DNA of 29,519 bases from Candidatus Altarchaeota archaeon (GTDB taxonomy: Archaea; Altiarchaeota; Altiarchaeia; IMC4; QMZM01). Both the position numbers and the translations under genes were made by a program. Location of the stretch: assembly GCA_016931955.1 (NCBI GenBank), contig JAFGDV010000004.1, positions 1-29,519 of the forward strand, given 5' to 3'. The notes below the pieces were generated by a model that was given only the letters and a program-made list of their open reading frames with translations, had not been told where the DNA came from and did not search any database. Positions 7,707 through 16,866 of this stretch are shown in pieces (positions within the stretch are counted from its first letter, which is position 1; every line of letters begins with the position of its first letter).

Positions 7707-9481
7707 ACAAGAATTACCTCTTTGAGGTTAGCTGGGAGGTCTGCAACAAGGTCGGGGGGATAAATACTGTTATAGTATCGAAGACCCCCTATCTGGTTAG
7801 GCACTACAAGGAAAACTACTGCCTCATAGGCCCCCACCTACCTGAGAAGGCGGTTGCCGAATTCCAAGAGAAGATCCCGCCAGATAAGCTGCACCACATC
7901 TTCGAGAGATTACATGGTGAGGGCATAGTATGCCACTACGGCAGATGGCTTATAAACGACAATCCATCGACGATATTAGTCGATTACACAGGATACACCA
8001 AAAAGAACAACGATATAAAGGCTAGACTCTGGGAGGAATACAAGATAGATTCTCTGGGGACATACTTCCATGACTTCGATGAGCCTATCCTATGGGGGCA
8101 CGCCGTCGGTAGACTACTTGAGGAGATATGCCAGTCATACAAGCGAAAAAAGGTCGCACAGTTCCATGAATGGTTGAGCTGCGGGGCCCTACTATACCTC
8201 AAGATGAGGAAGGTCAAGATAGGAACGGTTTTCACAACCCACGCCACGATGCTTGGGAGGACTCTGGCCGGCAATAATGTCGACCTGTACAACCTCCTTG
8301 GGAAGATAGATCCAGAAGAGGAAGCGTATAACTGGAATATGGCGGCAAAACACCAGGTTGAAAGGGTTTCAGCGCATGTCTGTGACGTCTTCACCACAGT
8401 AAGCGAGATAACGGCGATTGAGGCAGAACACTTCCTGAAAAAGAAACCGGATATCTTATTGTTTAATGGCATCGACCTAAAGAATCATCCAAGCTTCGAC
8501 GAGGTGGCAGTGAAGCATAGACTCTACAGGGAGAAGATAAAGGACTTCATACAGTACTACTTTTTCCCCTACTATTCCTTCGACTTGGATAACACACTCA
8601 TATACTTTATATCAGGTAGGTACGAGTTCCACAACAAGGGGTTGGACGTATTCATCCAAGCACTTGGTAAACTGAATCAAAAACTGAAAAACGAGAAATC
8701 GAAGAGATCCATTGTAGTATTCTTCTGGATTCCGGCCGACGTGGTGAGGATAAAACCAAGCCTGTCGAAGGCGCGGGCATATTATGATGACATAAAGGAT
8801 TCCATCAACGACGACATAGATACGATAAAGAAGAAGATGATCACATGCCTAGTATCCAAGCAGTCAATAACCGAATGCAGGCTGTTCTCTAATGATTTCA
8901 TGAATCAGACCGATAAGAAGGTCCTCAGGTTTCTGATACAGGGGAACCCACCACTCTGCACCCACGACCTCAAGAACGAAGAAAATGATCCGATACTTAA
9001 GAGCTTCAATGAAGAGGGCTTACTGAACAGAAAAGAGGATCCAGTGAAGGTCGTATTCTATCCCATATACCTGACAGGAGCAGATAGTCTATTAGACCTA
9101 ACCTACGACGAAGCAGTCATTGGATCACATCTGGGGGTTTTCCCATCATATTATGAGCCATGGGGTTACACCCCCCTCGAAACCGCCGCACTTGGTGTGG
9201 CATCTGTGACAACAGATTTCAGCGGATTCGGCAGATACCTTGAGATAGATTCTGCGAGGGATAACATGGGCGTGTTCGTCATAGACATGCTGGGTAAGAG
9301 TGACAGGAAAAAAGTGGATAACCTCTATGAGTCACTATACAATTTCTCTAGCTTAAGCACCGACGAGAGGGTGAGGAACAAGGTCGAAGCACAGAGGTTA
9401 TCGATCCTCGTGGACTGGGAGATACTCATCCACAACTATCTGAAGGCTCATCAGTTGGCTTTAGAAAGGGCATACAGGTAA
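7703..9481 (+). CDS. GT3-type (eukaryote-like) glycogen synthase
   Basis: A 592-residue glycogen synthase of the GT3 class, which includes yeast and animal enzymes and some archaeal and bacterial ones. It adds glucose from a nucleotide-sugar to alpha-1,4-glucan. The N-terminus FEVSWEVCNKVGGINTVIVSK is diagnostic. QFHEWLSCGALLYL and TTHATMLGRTLAG follow. The donor site SYYEPWGYTPLETAALGVASVTTDFSGFGRYLE contains the ExxxxxxxE pair. A lysine-rich segment around residues 320-420 resembles the insertion between the two Rossmann domains in GT3 enzymes. The start is fixed by the ATGA overlap with the DUF5752 gene. The next gene begins one base after the stop. Intact. UDP- versus ADP-glucose use is undetermined. 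Confidence 0.93.
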   Translation: MNKNYLFEVSWEVCNKVGGINTVIVSKTPYLVRHYKENYCLIGPHLPEKAVAEFQEKIPPDKLHHIFERLHGEGIVCHYGRWLINDNPSTILVDYTGYTKKNNDIKARLWEEYKIDSLGTYFHDFDEPILWGHAVGRLLEEICQSYKRKKVAQFHEWLSCGALLYLKMRKVKIGTVFTTHATMLGRTLAGNNVDLYNLLGKIDPEEEAYNWNMAAKHQVERVSAHVCDVFTTVSEITAIEAEHFLKKKPDILLFNGIDLKNHPSFDEVAVKHRLYREKIKDFIQYYFFPYYSFDLDNTLIYFISGRYEFHNKGLDVFIQALGKLNQKLKNEKSKRSIVVFFWIPADVVRIKPSLSKARAYYDDIKDSINDDIDTIKKKMITCLVSKQSITECRLFSNDFMNQTDKKVLRFLIQGNPPLCTHDLKNEENDPILKSFNEEGLLNRKEDPVKVVFYPIYLTGADSLLDLTYDEAVIGSHLGVFPSYYEPWGYTPLETAALGVASVTTDFSGFGRYLEIDSARDNMGVFVIDMLGKSDRKKVDNLYESLYNFSSLSTDERVRNKVEAQRLSILVDWEILIHNYLKAHQLALERAYR

Positions 9482-9482
9482 G

Positions 9483-11222
9483 ATGCGGGTTCTTCACACA
9501 TTGGGCGATAAGACCATCTCCAGAAACGTTGAGGAGGATGTCGCCTTCATGCTGGGAAACAAGAAAGGCGGTTATGTCTATTTTTCTACAGGAAAGAAGA
9601 GCAGATACGAGGGCGTGTTCCTGCAACTGAACAAGAGGATGTACAGGGTCATCGCATACATCGGCCTTGAGAAAAAACCAGATAAGATAGTGAACAGGTT
9701 CCACTCAGTTGAGAGACACGTGAATGAGAACAGGGAGAGGTTTATGATGCCCTACAACCTAAACTCGATAGTCTACGAACTGGAGAAGGCTGATTGGATA
9801 AACATCTCGTTGGATGTTAGGGAGTCCTACGACACCTCAGCCCCTGGTTCATATGAGATCCTTGAGAAAGATAAAGCTGTGATAGTGAAATGCAGCAAAG
9901 ACGGTAAAGAATCCTTTGTCTCCATCAAGGCGGAGAGGCCAAAATATGAGCTCTTGGGGGAGTTCAATACAGACTACAATGAAAGAGACATGGAGAGGAA
10001 TTCCCCACCATATGAGATAATCGTACATAAAACATTGAGGGTCAGGTCAAAAAAGCTTGCAGTAGCTTTCTCAGACGACATGGAAACAGCAGTCAATGAG
10101 TCAACTCACGTGCTAAAGAACTTGAAGAGGATCAAAGAGGAACAGGAAAATCATGTGAAAGATCTCATAAAAAAGGAGGCTGTTGGATCAGATGAGACCT
10201 GGATGGCATACAACTGCTGCATCAACTCCCTGGATCAGCTCACCTGCCCTGATGGAATAGTTGCCGGATTCCCATGGTTCTTCCAACCTTGGACGCGGGA
10301 TGAACTGGTGTCTGTAAAGAAGGTAAGAAGCGATCTAGGAAAAAGAATACTCCTCAAGAATCTGGGTTACATCATGGACGACGGCAGGATACCCAACATG
10401 TTGTCTAACACAGAGGTCGTTAATGCTGACAGCATAGGATGGCTCTTCAAGAGAATAGATGAGTCACTACCTATGTTCAACAAAAAAGAGCGCAACCTCC
10501 TCAAAGAAAAATTAATCGAGAGCATAATGCGTCTCAATGAAACCCATGTGAAAGACCTGCTGGTATACAACAAACGAGGAGAGACTTGGATGGATTCATC
10601 CTACGATGATAATGGAAGAGAGGGCGCAAGAATCGAGATACAGGCACTGACGGTCTGCATGTATGGCATGGCATACAGGCTCACACATAACGAGAAATTC
10701 CTGCAGCTGAAGAGATTCTTGATTGAAAAGGTGAGACAGAGATTCTGGGATGGGGGCTACCTGAAGGATGGTTCAGATGATCCTACAATAAGACCCAATG
10801 CATTCATTGCGGCATACCTCTGCCCCACGATCCTAACCATGGATGAGTGGGCGACTTGCTTTGAGATGATCCTACCAAGGCTGTGGTGTGAATGGGGTGG
10901 ACTGTCTTCGATCGATAGAAAACATCCGCTCTACACTGAACGCTCTACTGGGGAGGACACTAAGAGCTATCATCGCGGGGATTCATGGTATTTTCTAAAC
11001 AACATGGCAGCACTTGTACTGCACAGGATTGACCGAAAGAGATTCCTGAAATACATCGGGGACATAGCTGAAGCATCAACAGAAGACATACTATGGAAAG
11101 GAATGATCGGGCACCACTCAGAGATAAGCTCTGCAGCCGAACAAAAGGCCGAAGGCTGCGGCGCCCAGGCATGGAGTGCGGCATTGTATCTTGAAATGAT
11201 AGACGAACTTTTTCTGAATTAG
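9483..11222 (+). CDS. Amylo-alpha-1,6-glucosidase (glycogen debranching enzyme, GH133 type)
   Basis: A 579-residue debranching-enzyme-like protein. An N-terminal beta-rich domain (about 1-200) precedes an alpha/alpha-barrel C-terminal catalytic domain. Recognisable blocks are DGIVAGFPWFFQPWTRDEL near 260-278, GRIPNMLSNTEVVNADSIGWLFKRID, WMDSSYDDNGREGARIEIQALTVCMYGMAYRL and the terminal EGCGAQAWSAALYLEMID. These match the archaeal/bacterial GDE family, which hydrolyses alpha-1,6 branch points of glycogen. It is the last gene of the operon. The next gene has its own TATA box about ten bases after the stop. Intact. A glucoamylase-like activity is an alternative name used for some homologues. Confidence 0.9.
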   Translation: MRVLHTLGDKTISRNVEEDVAFMLGNKKGGYVYFSTGKKSRYEGVFLQLNKRMYRVIAYIGLEKKPDKIVNRFHSVERHVNENRERFMMPYNLNSIVYELEKADWINISLDVRESYDTSAPGSYEILEKDKAVIVKCSKDGKESFVSIKAERPKYELLGEFNTDYNERDMERNSPPYEIIVHKTLRVRSKKLAVAFSDDMETAVNESTHVLKNLKRIKEEQENHVKDLIKKEAVGSDETWMAYNCCINSLDQLTCPDGIVAGFPWFFQPWTRDELVSVKKVRSDLGKRILLKNLGYIMDDGRIPNMLSNTEVVNADSIGWLFKRIDESLPMFNKKERNLLKEKLIESIMRLNETHVKDLLVYNKRGETWMDSSYDDNGREGARIEIQALTVCMYGMAYRLTHNEKFLQLKRFLIEKVRQRFWDGGYLKDGSDDPTIRPNAFIAAYLCPTILTMDEWATCFEMILPRLWCEWGGLSSIDRKHPLYTERSTGEDTKSYHRGDSWYFLNNMAALVLHRIDRKRFLKYIGDIAEASTEDILWKGMIGHHSEISSAAEQKAEGCGAQAWSAALYLEMIDELFLN

Positions 11223-11230
11223 TCCGCATT

Positions 11231-11238
11231 TTTATATA
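11231..11238 (+). promoter_or_regulatory. TATA box of the nfn/sud operon
   Basis: TTTATATA lies 41 bases upstream of the ATG at 11279, immediately after the glycogen operon. Initiation near 11262 would leave a short leader containing GGTGAT just before the start codon, a suitable ribosome-binding site. Confidence 0.65.
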
Positions 11239-11278
11239 CCTCAAGTACGTAATAACTATTCTGACATGCGGTGATTTC

Positions 11279-12109
11279 ATGTACAAGATAATCCGAAAAG
11301 AGGACCTCTCGCCTGTGGTTAAACTCCTTGAGGTCTCAGCACCACTTATCGCGGACAAGGCGCAGCCAGGTCAATTCGTGATCCTCAGATTGGATGAGGA
11401 AGGTGAGAGGATTCCTCTGACGATAGCGGACTTTGACAGAGAGAAGGGGACTATCACGGTAATCTTCCTCGAGGTCGGGAAGACAACCACACAGCTGGGG
11501 AAGATGGTGGAAGGCGACAAGATACTGAATCTCATAGGGCCGCTTGGAAATCCGTCGGAGATGGAAGACTTCGGAACAGTGGTCTGCATCGGCGGTGGAG
11601 TAGGCGTCGCCCCACTCTATCCTATCGCCAGGGCACTGAAGGAGAGCGGCAATACTGTGATATCCATTATCGGGGCGAGGTGCAAGGACCTGTTGATTCT
11701 GGAGGATGAGATGCGTGAAGTAAGTGATGAACTCTACATAACGACCGATGATGGTTCTGTGGGGCATCACGGCTTTGTATCTGATATACTCAAGAGGCTG
11801 ATAGAAGAGGGCAGAATAATAGACAGGGTCATTGCCATAGGGCCTCTCATAATGATGAAGGTCGTCGTCGGTGTAACAAAACCGTATGATATAAAGACTA
11901 TAGTCAGCCTGAATCCTATAATGGTCGATGGAACGGGGATGTGCGGCAGTTGCAGGGTCATCGTCGGCGGAGAAGTGAGGTTCGCATGCGTCGACGGCCC
12001 GGAATTTGATGGACACCTTGTTGATTTCGATAACCTGATGAAGAGAAACACCAGATTCCTTGAAGAAGAGGCTAAGAGCGTGGAGGAATACAAGAGAAGA
12101 TGCCGGTGA
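11279..12109 (+). CDS. nfnA: NfnA/SudB-type flavoprotein subunit (ferredoxin-NADP reductase-like, 2Fe-2S)
   Basis: A 276-residue FAD- and NAD(P)-binding subunit of the kind that pairs with a GltA-like subunit in NADH-dependent ferredoxin:NADP oxidoreductase (Nfn) or sulfide dehydrogenase (Sud). The FAD domain has PGQFVILRLDEEGERIPLTI. The nucleotide domain has VVCIGGGVGVAPLYPIARAL. The C-terminal [2Fe-2S] site is GTGMCGSCRVIVGGEVRFACVDGPEF, with four cysteines. The DHOD electron-transfer subunit PyrK is related, but the partner gene downstream identifies this version. It overlaps the partner by ten bases. Electron bifurcation is inferred from the family, not from sequence alone. Confidence 0.9.
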   Translation: MYKIIRKEDLSPVVKLLEVSAPLIADKAQPGQFVILRLDEEGERIPLTIADFDREKGTITVIFLEVGKTTTQLGKMVEGDKILNLIGPLGNPSEMEDFGTVVCIGGGVGVAPLYPIARALKESGNTVISIIGARCKDLLILEDEMREVSDELYITTDDGSVGHHGFVSDILKRLIEEGRIIDRVIAIGPLIMMKVVVGVTKPYDIKTIVSLNPIMVDGTGMCGSCRVIVGGEVRFACVDGPEFDGHLVDFDNLMKRNTRFLEEEAKSVEEYKRRCR

Positions 12110-13482
12110 AAAAGACCAGGCAGAAGATGCGGGAGCAGGATCCAAAGGAGAGGATCAAGAACTTCAGGGAGGTCCCATTAGGCTATACAAGAGAGCAAGC
12201 CATCGAGGAGGCGAAGAGATGCCTTCACTGCAAGGATCCGCCGTGTATGAAGGGCTGTCCCGTTGGAATAGAAATACCCCGATTCATAAAACACATAGCT
12301 GATGGAGAATTCGATAAAGCCATAGCAGCCATAAAGGAGAAGAACGCCCTGCCGGCGGTGACTGGGAGGGTCTGCCCCCACGAGATACAGTGCGAGGGTC
12401 AATGCACCATGGGTAAGTTAGGGGAACCCATAGCCATTGGGAGGCTTGAGCGCTTCGTAGCGGACCTCGAGCGAGATAAAGGCTCCAAGATCCCGGAAAG
12501 GATGAAGCCCACAGGTAAGAAGGTTGCAGTAGTCGGCTCCGGACCGGCGAGCCTCACATGCGCAAGCCATCTTGCAATGAAGGGACACAAGGTTATAGTA
12601 TTCGAGGCCCTCAGCGAGGCAGGCGGTGTTCTCCGCTATGGTATCCCTGAATTCAGGCTCCCAAAAAAGATACTCGACGAAGAGCTGAACTATGTGAAAA
12701 AACTCGGCGTCGAGGTAAGAGCAGACACGCTCATAGGGAAGACCATGACCCTGAAAGAATTGCAGAAAGAATATGATGCAGTCTTCATTGGAACAGGGGC
12801 CGGGCTTCCGATGTGGATGGGGGTTCTGGGAGAGAACCTCTGCGGTATATACTCAGCTAACGAGTTCCTGACGAGGGTCAACCTCATGAAAGCCTACAGG
12901 TTCCCAGAATACGACACCCCAGTCAGGATCGGGGAAAGGGTCGCAACCATCGGCGCAGGAAATGTTGCAATGGACTGCGCGAGAACAGCCCTTCGCCTGG
13001 GGGCGAAGGAATCATATATAATCTACAGAAGATCAGAGGAGGAGGCTCCCGCGAGGAGGGAGGAGATAGTGCATGCTAGGGAAGAAGGTGTAGTCTTCAA
13101 GTTCCTGACCCAGTCAGTGAGATACATCGGCGACGAACACTGCTGCGTGAAGGCGATGGAGTGCATTAGGATGGAGCTTGGGGAGCCTGATAAGTCTGGG
13201 AGGAGGAGTCCTGTTCCAGTGGAGGGCTCAGAGTTTGTCATGGATGTGGACACCGTTATTGTCGCAATAGGTCAGAGACCCAATCCATTGCTTACTCGAG
13301 CAGATAAGCGACTTGAAGTAACAAGCCATGGAACCATCAAGGCGGACGAAGACGGCAGAACCTCGATCCCAGGAGTATTCGCGGGAGGCGATATCACAAC
13401 CGGCGCAGCTACTGTGATACTTGCCATGGGTGCGGGGCAGAGGGCTGCCAAGGCAATCGATGAGTACCTAAAAAATGCATGA
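12100..13482 (+). CDS. nfnB: NfnB/SudA-type flavoprotein subunit (GltA-like, two 4Fe-4S)
   Basis: A 460-residue protein of the glutamate-synthase small-subunit family. The N-terminal ferredoxin-like domain carries CLHCKDPPCMKGCPVGIEIP and TGRVCPHEIQCEGQC for the iron-sulfur clusters. The FAD fold starts VAVVGSGPASLTCASHLA. FEALSEAGGVLRYGIPEFRLP is the classic GltA block. The NAD(P) fold has VATIGAGNVAMDCARTALRLG. It ends with VFAGGDITTGAATVILAMGAG. No large glutamate synthase subunit is nearby and an NfnA-like gene overlaps its start, so the Nfn/Sud pair is the best reading. It also overlaps trxB by eight bases. Together the three would link ferredoxin, NADH and NADPH pools to thiol reduction. 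Confidence 0.92.
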   Translation: MPVKKTRQKMREQDPKERIKNFREVPLGYTREQAIEEAKRCLHCKDPPCMKGCPVGIEIPRFIKHIADGEFDKAIAAIKEKNALPAVTGRVCPHEIQCEGQCTMGKLGEPIAIGRLERFVADLERDKGSKIPERMKPTGKKVAVVGSGPASLTCASHLAMKGHKVIVFEALSEAGGVLRYGIPEFRLPKKILDEELNYVKKLGVEVRADTLIGKTMTLKELQKEYDAVFIGTGAGLPMWMGVLGENLCGIYSANEFLTRVNLMKAYRFPEYDTPVRIGERVATIGAGNVAMDCARTALRLGAKESYIIYRRSEEEAPARREEIVHAREEGVVFKFLTQSVRYIGDEHCCVKAMECIRMELGEPDKSGRRSPVPVEGSEFVMDVDTVIVAIGQRPNPLLTRADKRLEVTSHGTIKADEDGRTSIPGVFAGGDITTGAATVILAMGAGQRAAKAIDEYLKNA

Positions 13483-14398
13483 CGTAATCATCATCGGAGG
13501 GGGGCCGGCAGGGCTTTCCGCCGGCATATATGCTGTGCGTAGGGGCCTTTCAACCCTCATCCTCGAGAAGAAGATCCTCGGCGGCCAGTTACCCTTCGTA
13601 AGGGAGGTAGAGAACTATCCTGGATTCAAGAGCATCCTTGGGAAGGAGCTAGCAGACAGGATGGTAGAACAGGTGAAACAGCTTGGTGTGGAATTCCTTG
13701 TGGGAGAGATGGAGGACATGAACCTTAAAGGAGAGATTAAGTCGATAAAGACCAAAGAGGGCGAGCACGCATGTAGAGCAGTAATAATCGCAACAGGCGG
13801 TGAATACCAGAAGCTTGGAGTAAGCGGAGAGAAGGAATTCACTGGAAGGGGGGTAAGTTATTGTCCAACATGTGATGCGCCCTTCTTCAGGGACAAGATC
13901 GTTGCGGTGGTCGGCGGCGGAAACAGGGCAGTAAGTGACGCACTCTACCTGTCAGATGTGGCAAAGGAGGTCTACCTGATACATAGGAGAGACAAGCTGC
14001 GCGCTGAGCAAGCAAGTCAGGAGAAGCTTAAGGAGAAGGGCGTGAAGCCCATCCTAAACGCAGTGGTTGAGGAATTTCACGGCGACGTGATGCTTAAGTC
14101 GATCAGGATAAAGGACGTGGAAACAGGCATACCTGCGGTGTTGAATGTTCAAGGCGTGTTCATCTCTGTGGGAACCATACCCCACACAGAAGTCGAGAAA
14201 AAAAACGGGGTCGCAGTCGATGAAAAGGGTTTCATCAAAGTGGATAGGAATCAGAAAACAAACATATCTGGGGTATATGCAGCCGGCGACGTTACCGGTG
14301 GAGTGATGCAGATCTCCACAGCAGTGGGTGAAGGATGTGTTGCAGCGTTATCAGCATACGAGCACATAAGAGAGCCCTACTGGAAGAAAAAGGGTTAA
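13475..14398 (+). CDS. trxB: Thioredoxin reductase-like flavoprotein
   Basis: A 307-residue low-molecular-weight thioredoxin reductase. FAD-binding is IIIGGGPAGLSAGIYAVRRG at the N-terminus and VYAAGDVTGGVMQISTAVGEG at the C-terminus. The redox pair is Cys130-Cys133 in SYCPTCDAPFF; most relatives have CATC, so the proline is a mild variation. The nucleotide domain reads VVGGGNRAVSDALYL where the usual wording is GGGDSAxEEA. It keeps HRRDKLRA, which in relatives contacts the NADPH phosphate, so cofactor choice is open. It ends the nfnAB unit and could feed electrons to the class II reductase near the start of the window. Its stop codon overlaps that of eL39 on the other strand. Confidence 0.92.
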   Translation: MHDVIIIGGGPAGLSAGIYAVRRGLSTLILEKKILGGQLPFVREVENYPGFKSILGKELADRMVEQVKQLGVEFLVGEMEDMNLKGEIKSIKTKEGEHACRAVIIATGGEYQKLGVSGEKEFTGRGVSYCPTCDAPFFRDKIVAVVGGGNRAVSDALYLSDVAKEVYLIHRRDKLRAEQASQEKLKEKGVKPILNAVVEEFHGDVMLKSIRIKDVETGIPAVLNVQGVFISVGTIPHTEVEKKNGVAVDEKGFIKVDRNQKTNISGVYAAGDVTGGVMQISTAVGEGCVAALSAYEHIREPYWKKKG

Positions 14399-14550
14399 AA
14401 GATGCTGTCGCGTCTCCAGTTCCTGTTCGATTTGGGGCTGTCCCTCACCTTCCGATTGGTTTTCGCGAAAACCCATATCGGTGCCCTCTTCCTCGTCTTG
14501 TTCTCCTTGATCAGGATGCCCTTCTTGGATTCTGACTTAACTCGCGCCAT
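14395..14550 (-). CDS. rpl39e: Ribosomal protein eL39
   Basis: A 51-residue, very basic protein on the minus strand. The segment KRAPIWVFAKTNRKVRDSP, followed by a Trp-Arg-Arg near the end (residues 45-47), is the conserved core of eL39, a small large-subunit protein near the exit tunnel found only in archaea and eukaryotes. The start is ATG with GAGGAGAT just upstream, an excellent ribosome-binding site. Most of the length, the spacing of the tryptophans and the RKV block match the family. The stop codon shares the palindrome TTAA (14395-14398) with the stop of the convergent trxB-like gene. Its promoter would have to lie in the leader or 5' end of the divergent nmd3 gene, 42 bases away. Confidence 0.93.
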   Translation of the reverse strand: MARVKSESKKGILIKENKTRKRAPIWVFAKTNRKVRDSPKSNRNWRRDSIF

Positions 14551-14592
14551 TTTATCTCCTCTGAATTAAAAATAGAGAATGCAGGTTAAAAT

Positions 14593-15528
14593 ATGGAGAC
14601 ATTTTGTCCGAAATGCGGTAGAAAGGGAAGGGGCCTATGTGTTGAATGCTTCCTTGAAGAACATCCTATAGGGTTAAAACCAGTGAGGCTTTCCCTCTGC
14701 GGTTGTGGGAACTTCATGTACGGAAAAAGCTGGCTGAAGAACGTGAGAGAATCCATCCACGGTATCGTCGAAAGAAACCTCGAGCTTTCGGAGGGAATAA
14801 ACATCAAAGACTTGAAGGTAAATCCCGAGTTCAAGGAGGACAGGATCGATCTCATGATCCAGGTTAAGGGGGAATATAATGGAGAGACGTTCACTGAAGT
14901 TTTTCCTTCAAGGGTGAGGGTGTCTAAGGCGGTATGTCCCGAATGCAACAAGCTGAGGTCTGGCTACTATGAGGCTATACTGCAGCTGCGGACGAAGAAG
15001 AAGCCTGAAATAGAAGTCGACTCAAATTTTGTTTCTAATGTGGAAAAAGTCCGTGGCGGCTTTGACCTATACCTGACCTCCCTACAGTATGCTAGACAAC
15101 TGAAGAAAATCTTCCGTGAGAGGGGTTTCTCCGTCAACGAGTCCTCTAAGCTTTATGGCATGAAGGATGGGAAAAATGTTTACAGGGTTTCGATAGCCGT
15201 GAAGGAGCCGCACTTTTCGGGAGGGGATTTCATAGAATATGGAGGCGATATCCTTAAGGTGGTGAGGATGGGCAAGAAGATACTCTGCAGAGACGTTGGA
15301 ACAAGAAAGGATAGGGTGATCAATGTTGACAAAGCAGCTCAATCCAGGGTAGTCGCCCACAAATCCGACCTAAGGGATGGTATTGTTACCATGGTTTCTC
15401 CCTCAGAGGTTCAGGTCCTTGATCTAGAAAGTAATGAAACGCATGAACTGAGAAACGAAGGACTGAATCTGGAGCCCGGCCAAGAGATCAATATCCTCAA
15501 GGTAGGTAAGAAGGTCTACATCTTGTGA
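14593..15528 (+). CDS. nmd3: NMD3 family protein
   Basis: A 311-residue archaeal NMD3. In eukaryotes NMD3 is the 60S export adaptor; the archaeal protein is thought to act in large-subunit maturation or turnover. The N-terminal zinc-binding region has FCPKCGRKGRGLCVECFLEEHP, LCGCGNFMYG and later VCPECNKLRSGYYEAILQLR. The C-terminus forms a small beta-rich RNA-binding region ending GQEINILKVGKKVYIL. It is divergent from eL39 across 42 bases, a sensible pairing for 50S assembly. Its last 13 bases overlap the end of convergent purB. No nuclear export segment is present, as expected. Confidence 0.9.
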   Translation: METFCPKCGRKGRGLCVECFLEEHPIGLKPVRLSLCGCGNFMYGKSWLKNVRESIHGIVERNLELSEGINIKDLKVNPEFKEDRIDLMIQVKGEYNGETFTEVFPSRVRVSKAVCPECNKLRSGYYEAILQLRTKKKPEIEVDSNFVSNVEKVRGGFDLYLTSLQYARQLKKIFRERGFSVNESSKLYGMKDGKNVYRVSIAVKEPHFSGGDFIEYGGDILKVVRMGKKILCRDVGTRKDRVINVDKAAQSRVVAHKSDLRDGIVTMVSPSEVQVLDLESNETHELRNEGLNLEPGQEINILKVGKKVYIL

Positions 15529-16865
15529 ATGTAGCCCAGGTGTTGTAACACTAGGTCGACTTGTTTGACTGCCGTTCCAACGTATTTCTCCGGATTCAAA
15601 GCCGAATCAAGCTCGTCCGCTGTAACGTATTTGACGATTTTGGAGTTCTTTATCAGCACATCCCTTAAAGGCACGCCATTCTGTGAACTCTTCATCGAAC
15701 ACTCCCTCAACAACTCATGAGCTTCCTGGCGGCCCATACCCTTCTTTGTCAGCAGAATCATCACGGACTCGGCCATGATCCTACCCTGCGACAGGTGGAG
15801 GTTATCCTCTATGTTCTTGTAGTCGAATACCAGGTTCCTGAAGAGATCAATGCTGAGGTTCAGGATATAGTCAGTGAGGATGCATGCTTCTGGAATGATC
15901 ATCCTCTCACAGGAGGAATTCGTGAGGTCGCGTTCATGCCACAAAGGGATGTTCTCTAATGCAACTATGGCGTCTGCTTTAATGACCCGAGACAAACCGC
16001 AGATTCTCTCAGAGTATATGGGATTCCTTTTGTGGGGCATCGTAGATGAACCAACCTGTTTCCTCTCAAATGCCTCAGATACCTCAGCTATCTCCGTCCT
16101 CTGCAGGTTACGAATCTCTGTCCCGATCTTATTCAATGTCTCAGCTATTAACGCCAGATTGAAAAGGAATTCAGCGTGCCGGTCTCTCTGGATCACCTGA
16201 TTGGAGACTAGGACTGAATTCAGACCCAGATCTTTCATGACATACTTTTGTATCCTGATAGCGTTCTTGCCTAAGGCGGCCTGTGTTCCCACAGCCCCAG
16301 TCATCTGGCCTACCAGGATCCTCTTCTGGCATTCTTTCACCCTGTCAATGTGTCTCTGCACCTCAGCCGCCCAGATAGCGAACTTCAGTCCATAGGTTGT
16401 GGGCACAGAATGTTGACCGTGTGTCCTGCCAACACAGATTAAGTGTTTGTTTTTTTCGGCTAATTCAATCAAAGTCTTCCTTAGTTTCCTCAAGTCCTTG
16501 AATAAAAACTCTAGGAACTTCTTGATCTGTAAAGCAAGCGCTGTATCCGTTATATCATTACTTGTGGCGCCGAGGTGCACATACCTCCCAGCGTTACCGC
16601 ATTGTTCAGTCAGTGCTTTAACGACAGCCATCACGTCGTGGTTGATCTCCTCCTCAAACTCCTTAACCCTACCAATCCTCACGTATTTTGTGTTAGCTTT
16701 CTCCTCTATCTTGTCCGCAGCAGCCTCAGGTATATCCCCAACCGCCGCCTGGGCGCGGGCGAGCGCAGCCTCCACATCAAGTATCTTCTGCAGACGGTAT
16801 TCTTCGTCGAAGATCTGCCTCACCACCTGCCTCCCATACCTTTTCTCTATTGGGTGAACAGCCAT
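15516..16865 (-). CDS. purB: Adenylosuccinate lyase
   Basis: A 449-residue fumarase-superfamily enzyme that cleaves SAICAR and adenylosuccinate in purine synthesis. Key blocks are HPIEKRYG at the start, HLGATSNDITDTALALQ, GRTHGQHSVPTTYG with a catalytic histidine, and the signature GSSTMPHKRNPIYSERICGL. Length is typical. It is the last gene of a minus-strand operon after arvA, arvB and arvC. GAGGTAAA directly before the ATG serves as its ribosome-binding site and overlaps the end of arvC. Nothing suggests a functional link to the Arv proteins beyond co-transcription. Confidence 0.96.
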   Translation of the reverse strand: MAVHPIEKRYGRQVVRQIFDEEYRLQKILDVEAALARAQAAVGDIPEAAADKIEEKANTKYVRIGRVKEFEEEINHDVMAVVKALTEQCGNAGRYVHLGATSNDITDTALALQIKKFLEFLFKDLRKLRKTLIELAEKNKHLICVGRTHGQHSVPTTYGLKFAIWAAEVQRHIDRVKECQKRILVGQMTGAVGTQAALGKNAIRIQKYVMKDLGLNSVLVSNQVIQRDRHAEFLFNLALIAETLNKIGTEIRNLQRTEIAEVSEAFERKQVGSSTMPHKRNPIYSERICGLSRVIKADAIVALENIPLWHERDLTNSSCERMIIPEACILTDYILNLSIDLFRNLVFDYKNIEDNLHLSQGRIMAESVMILLTKKGMGRQEAHELLRECSMKSSQNGVPLRDVLIKNSKIVKYVTADELDSALNPEKYVGTAVKQVDLVLQHLGYIHKM

Positions 16866-16866
16866 T

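Noticed and set aside
7984-8472. 162-codon open frame on the minus strand inside the GT3 glycogen synthase
   Set aside because: The plus-strand gene is certain by motif, and this frame is its low-quality mirror without ribosome-binding site.
11336-12145. 269-codon open frame on the minus strand opposite nfnA
   Set aside because: It lies wholly opposite well-supported coding sequence and its composition is unlike a protein family I know. A shadow frame of nfnA.
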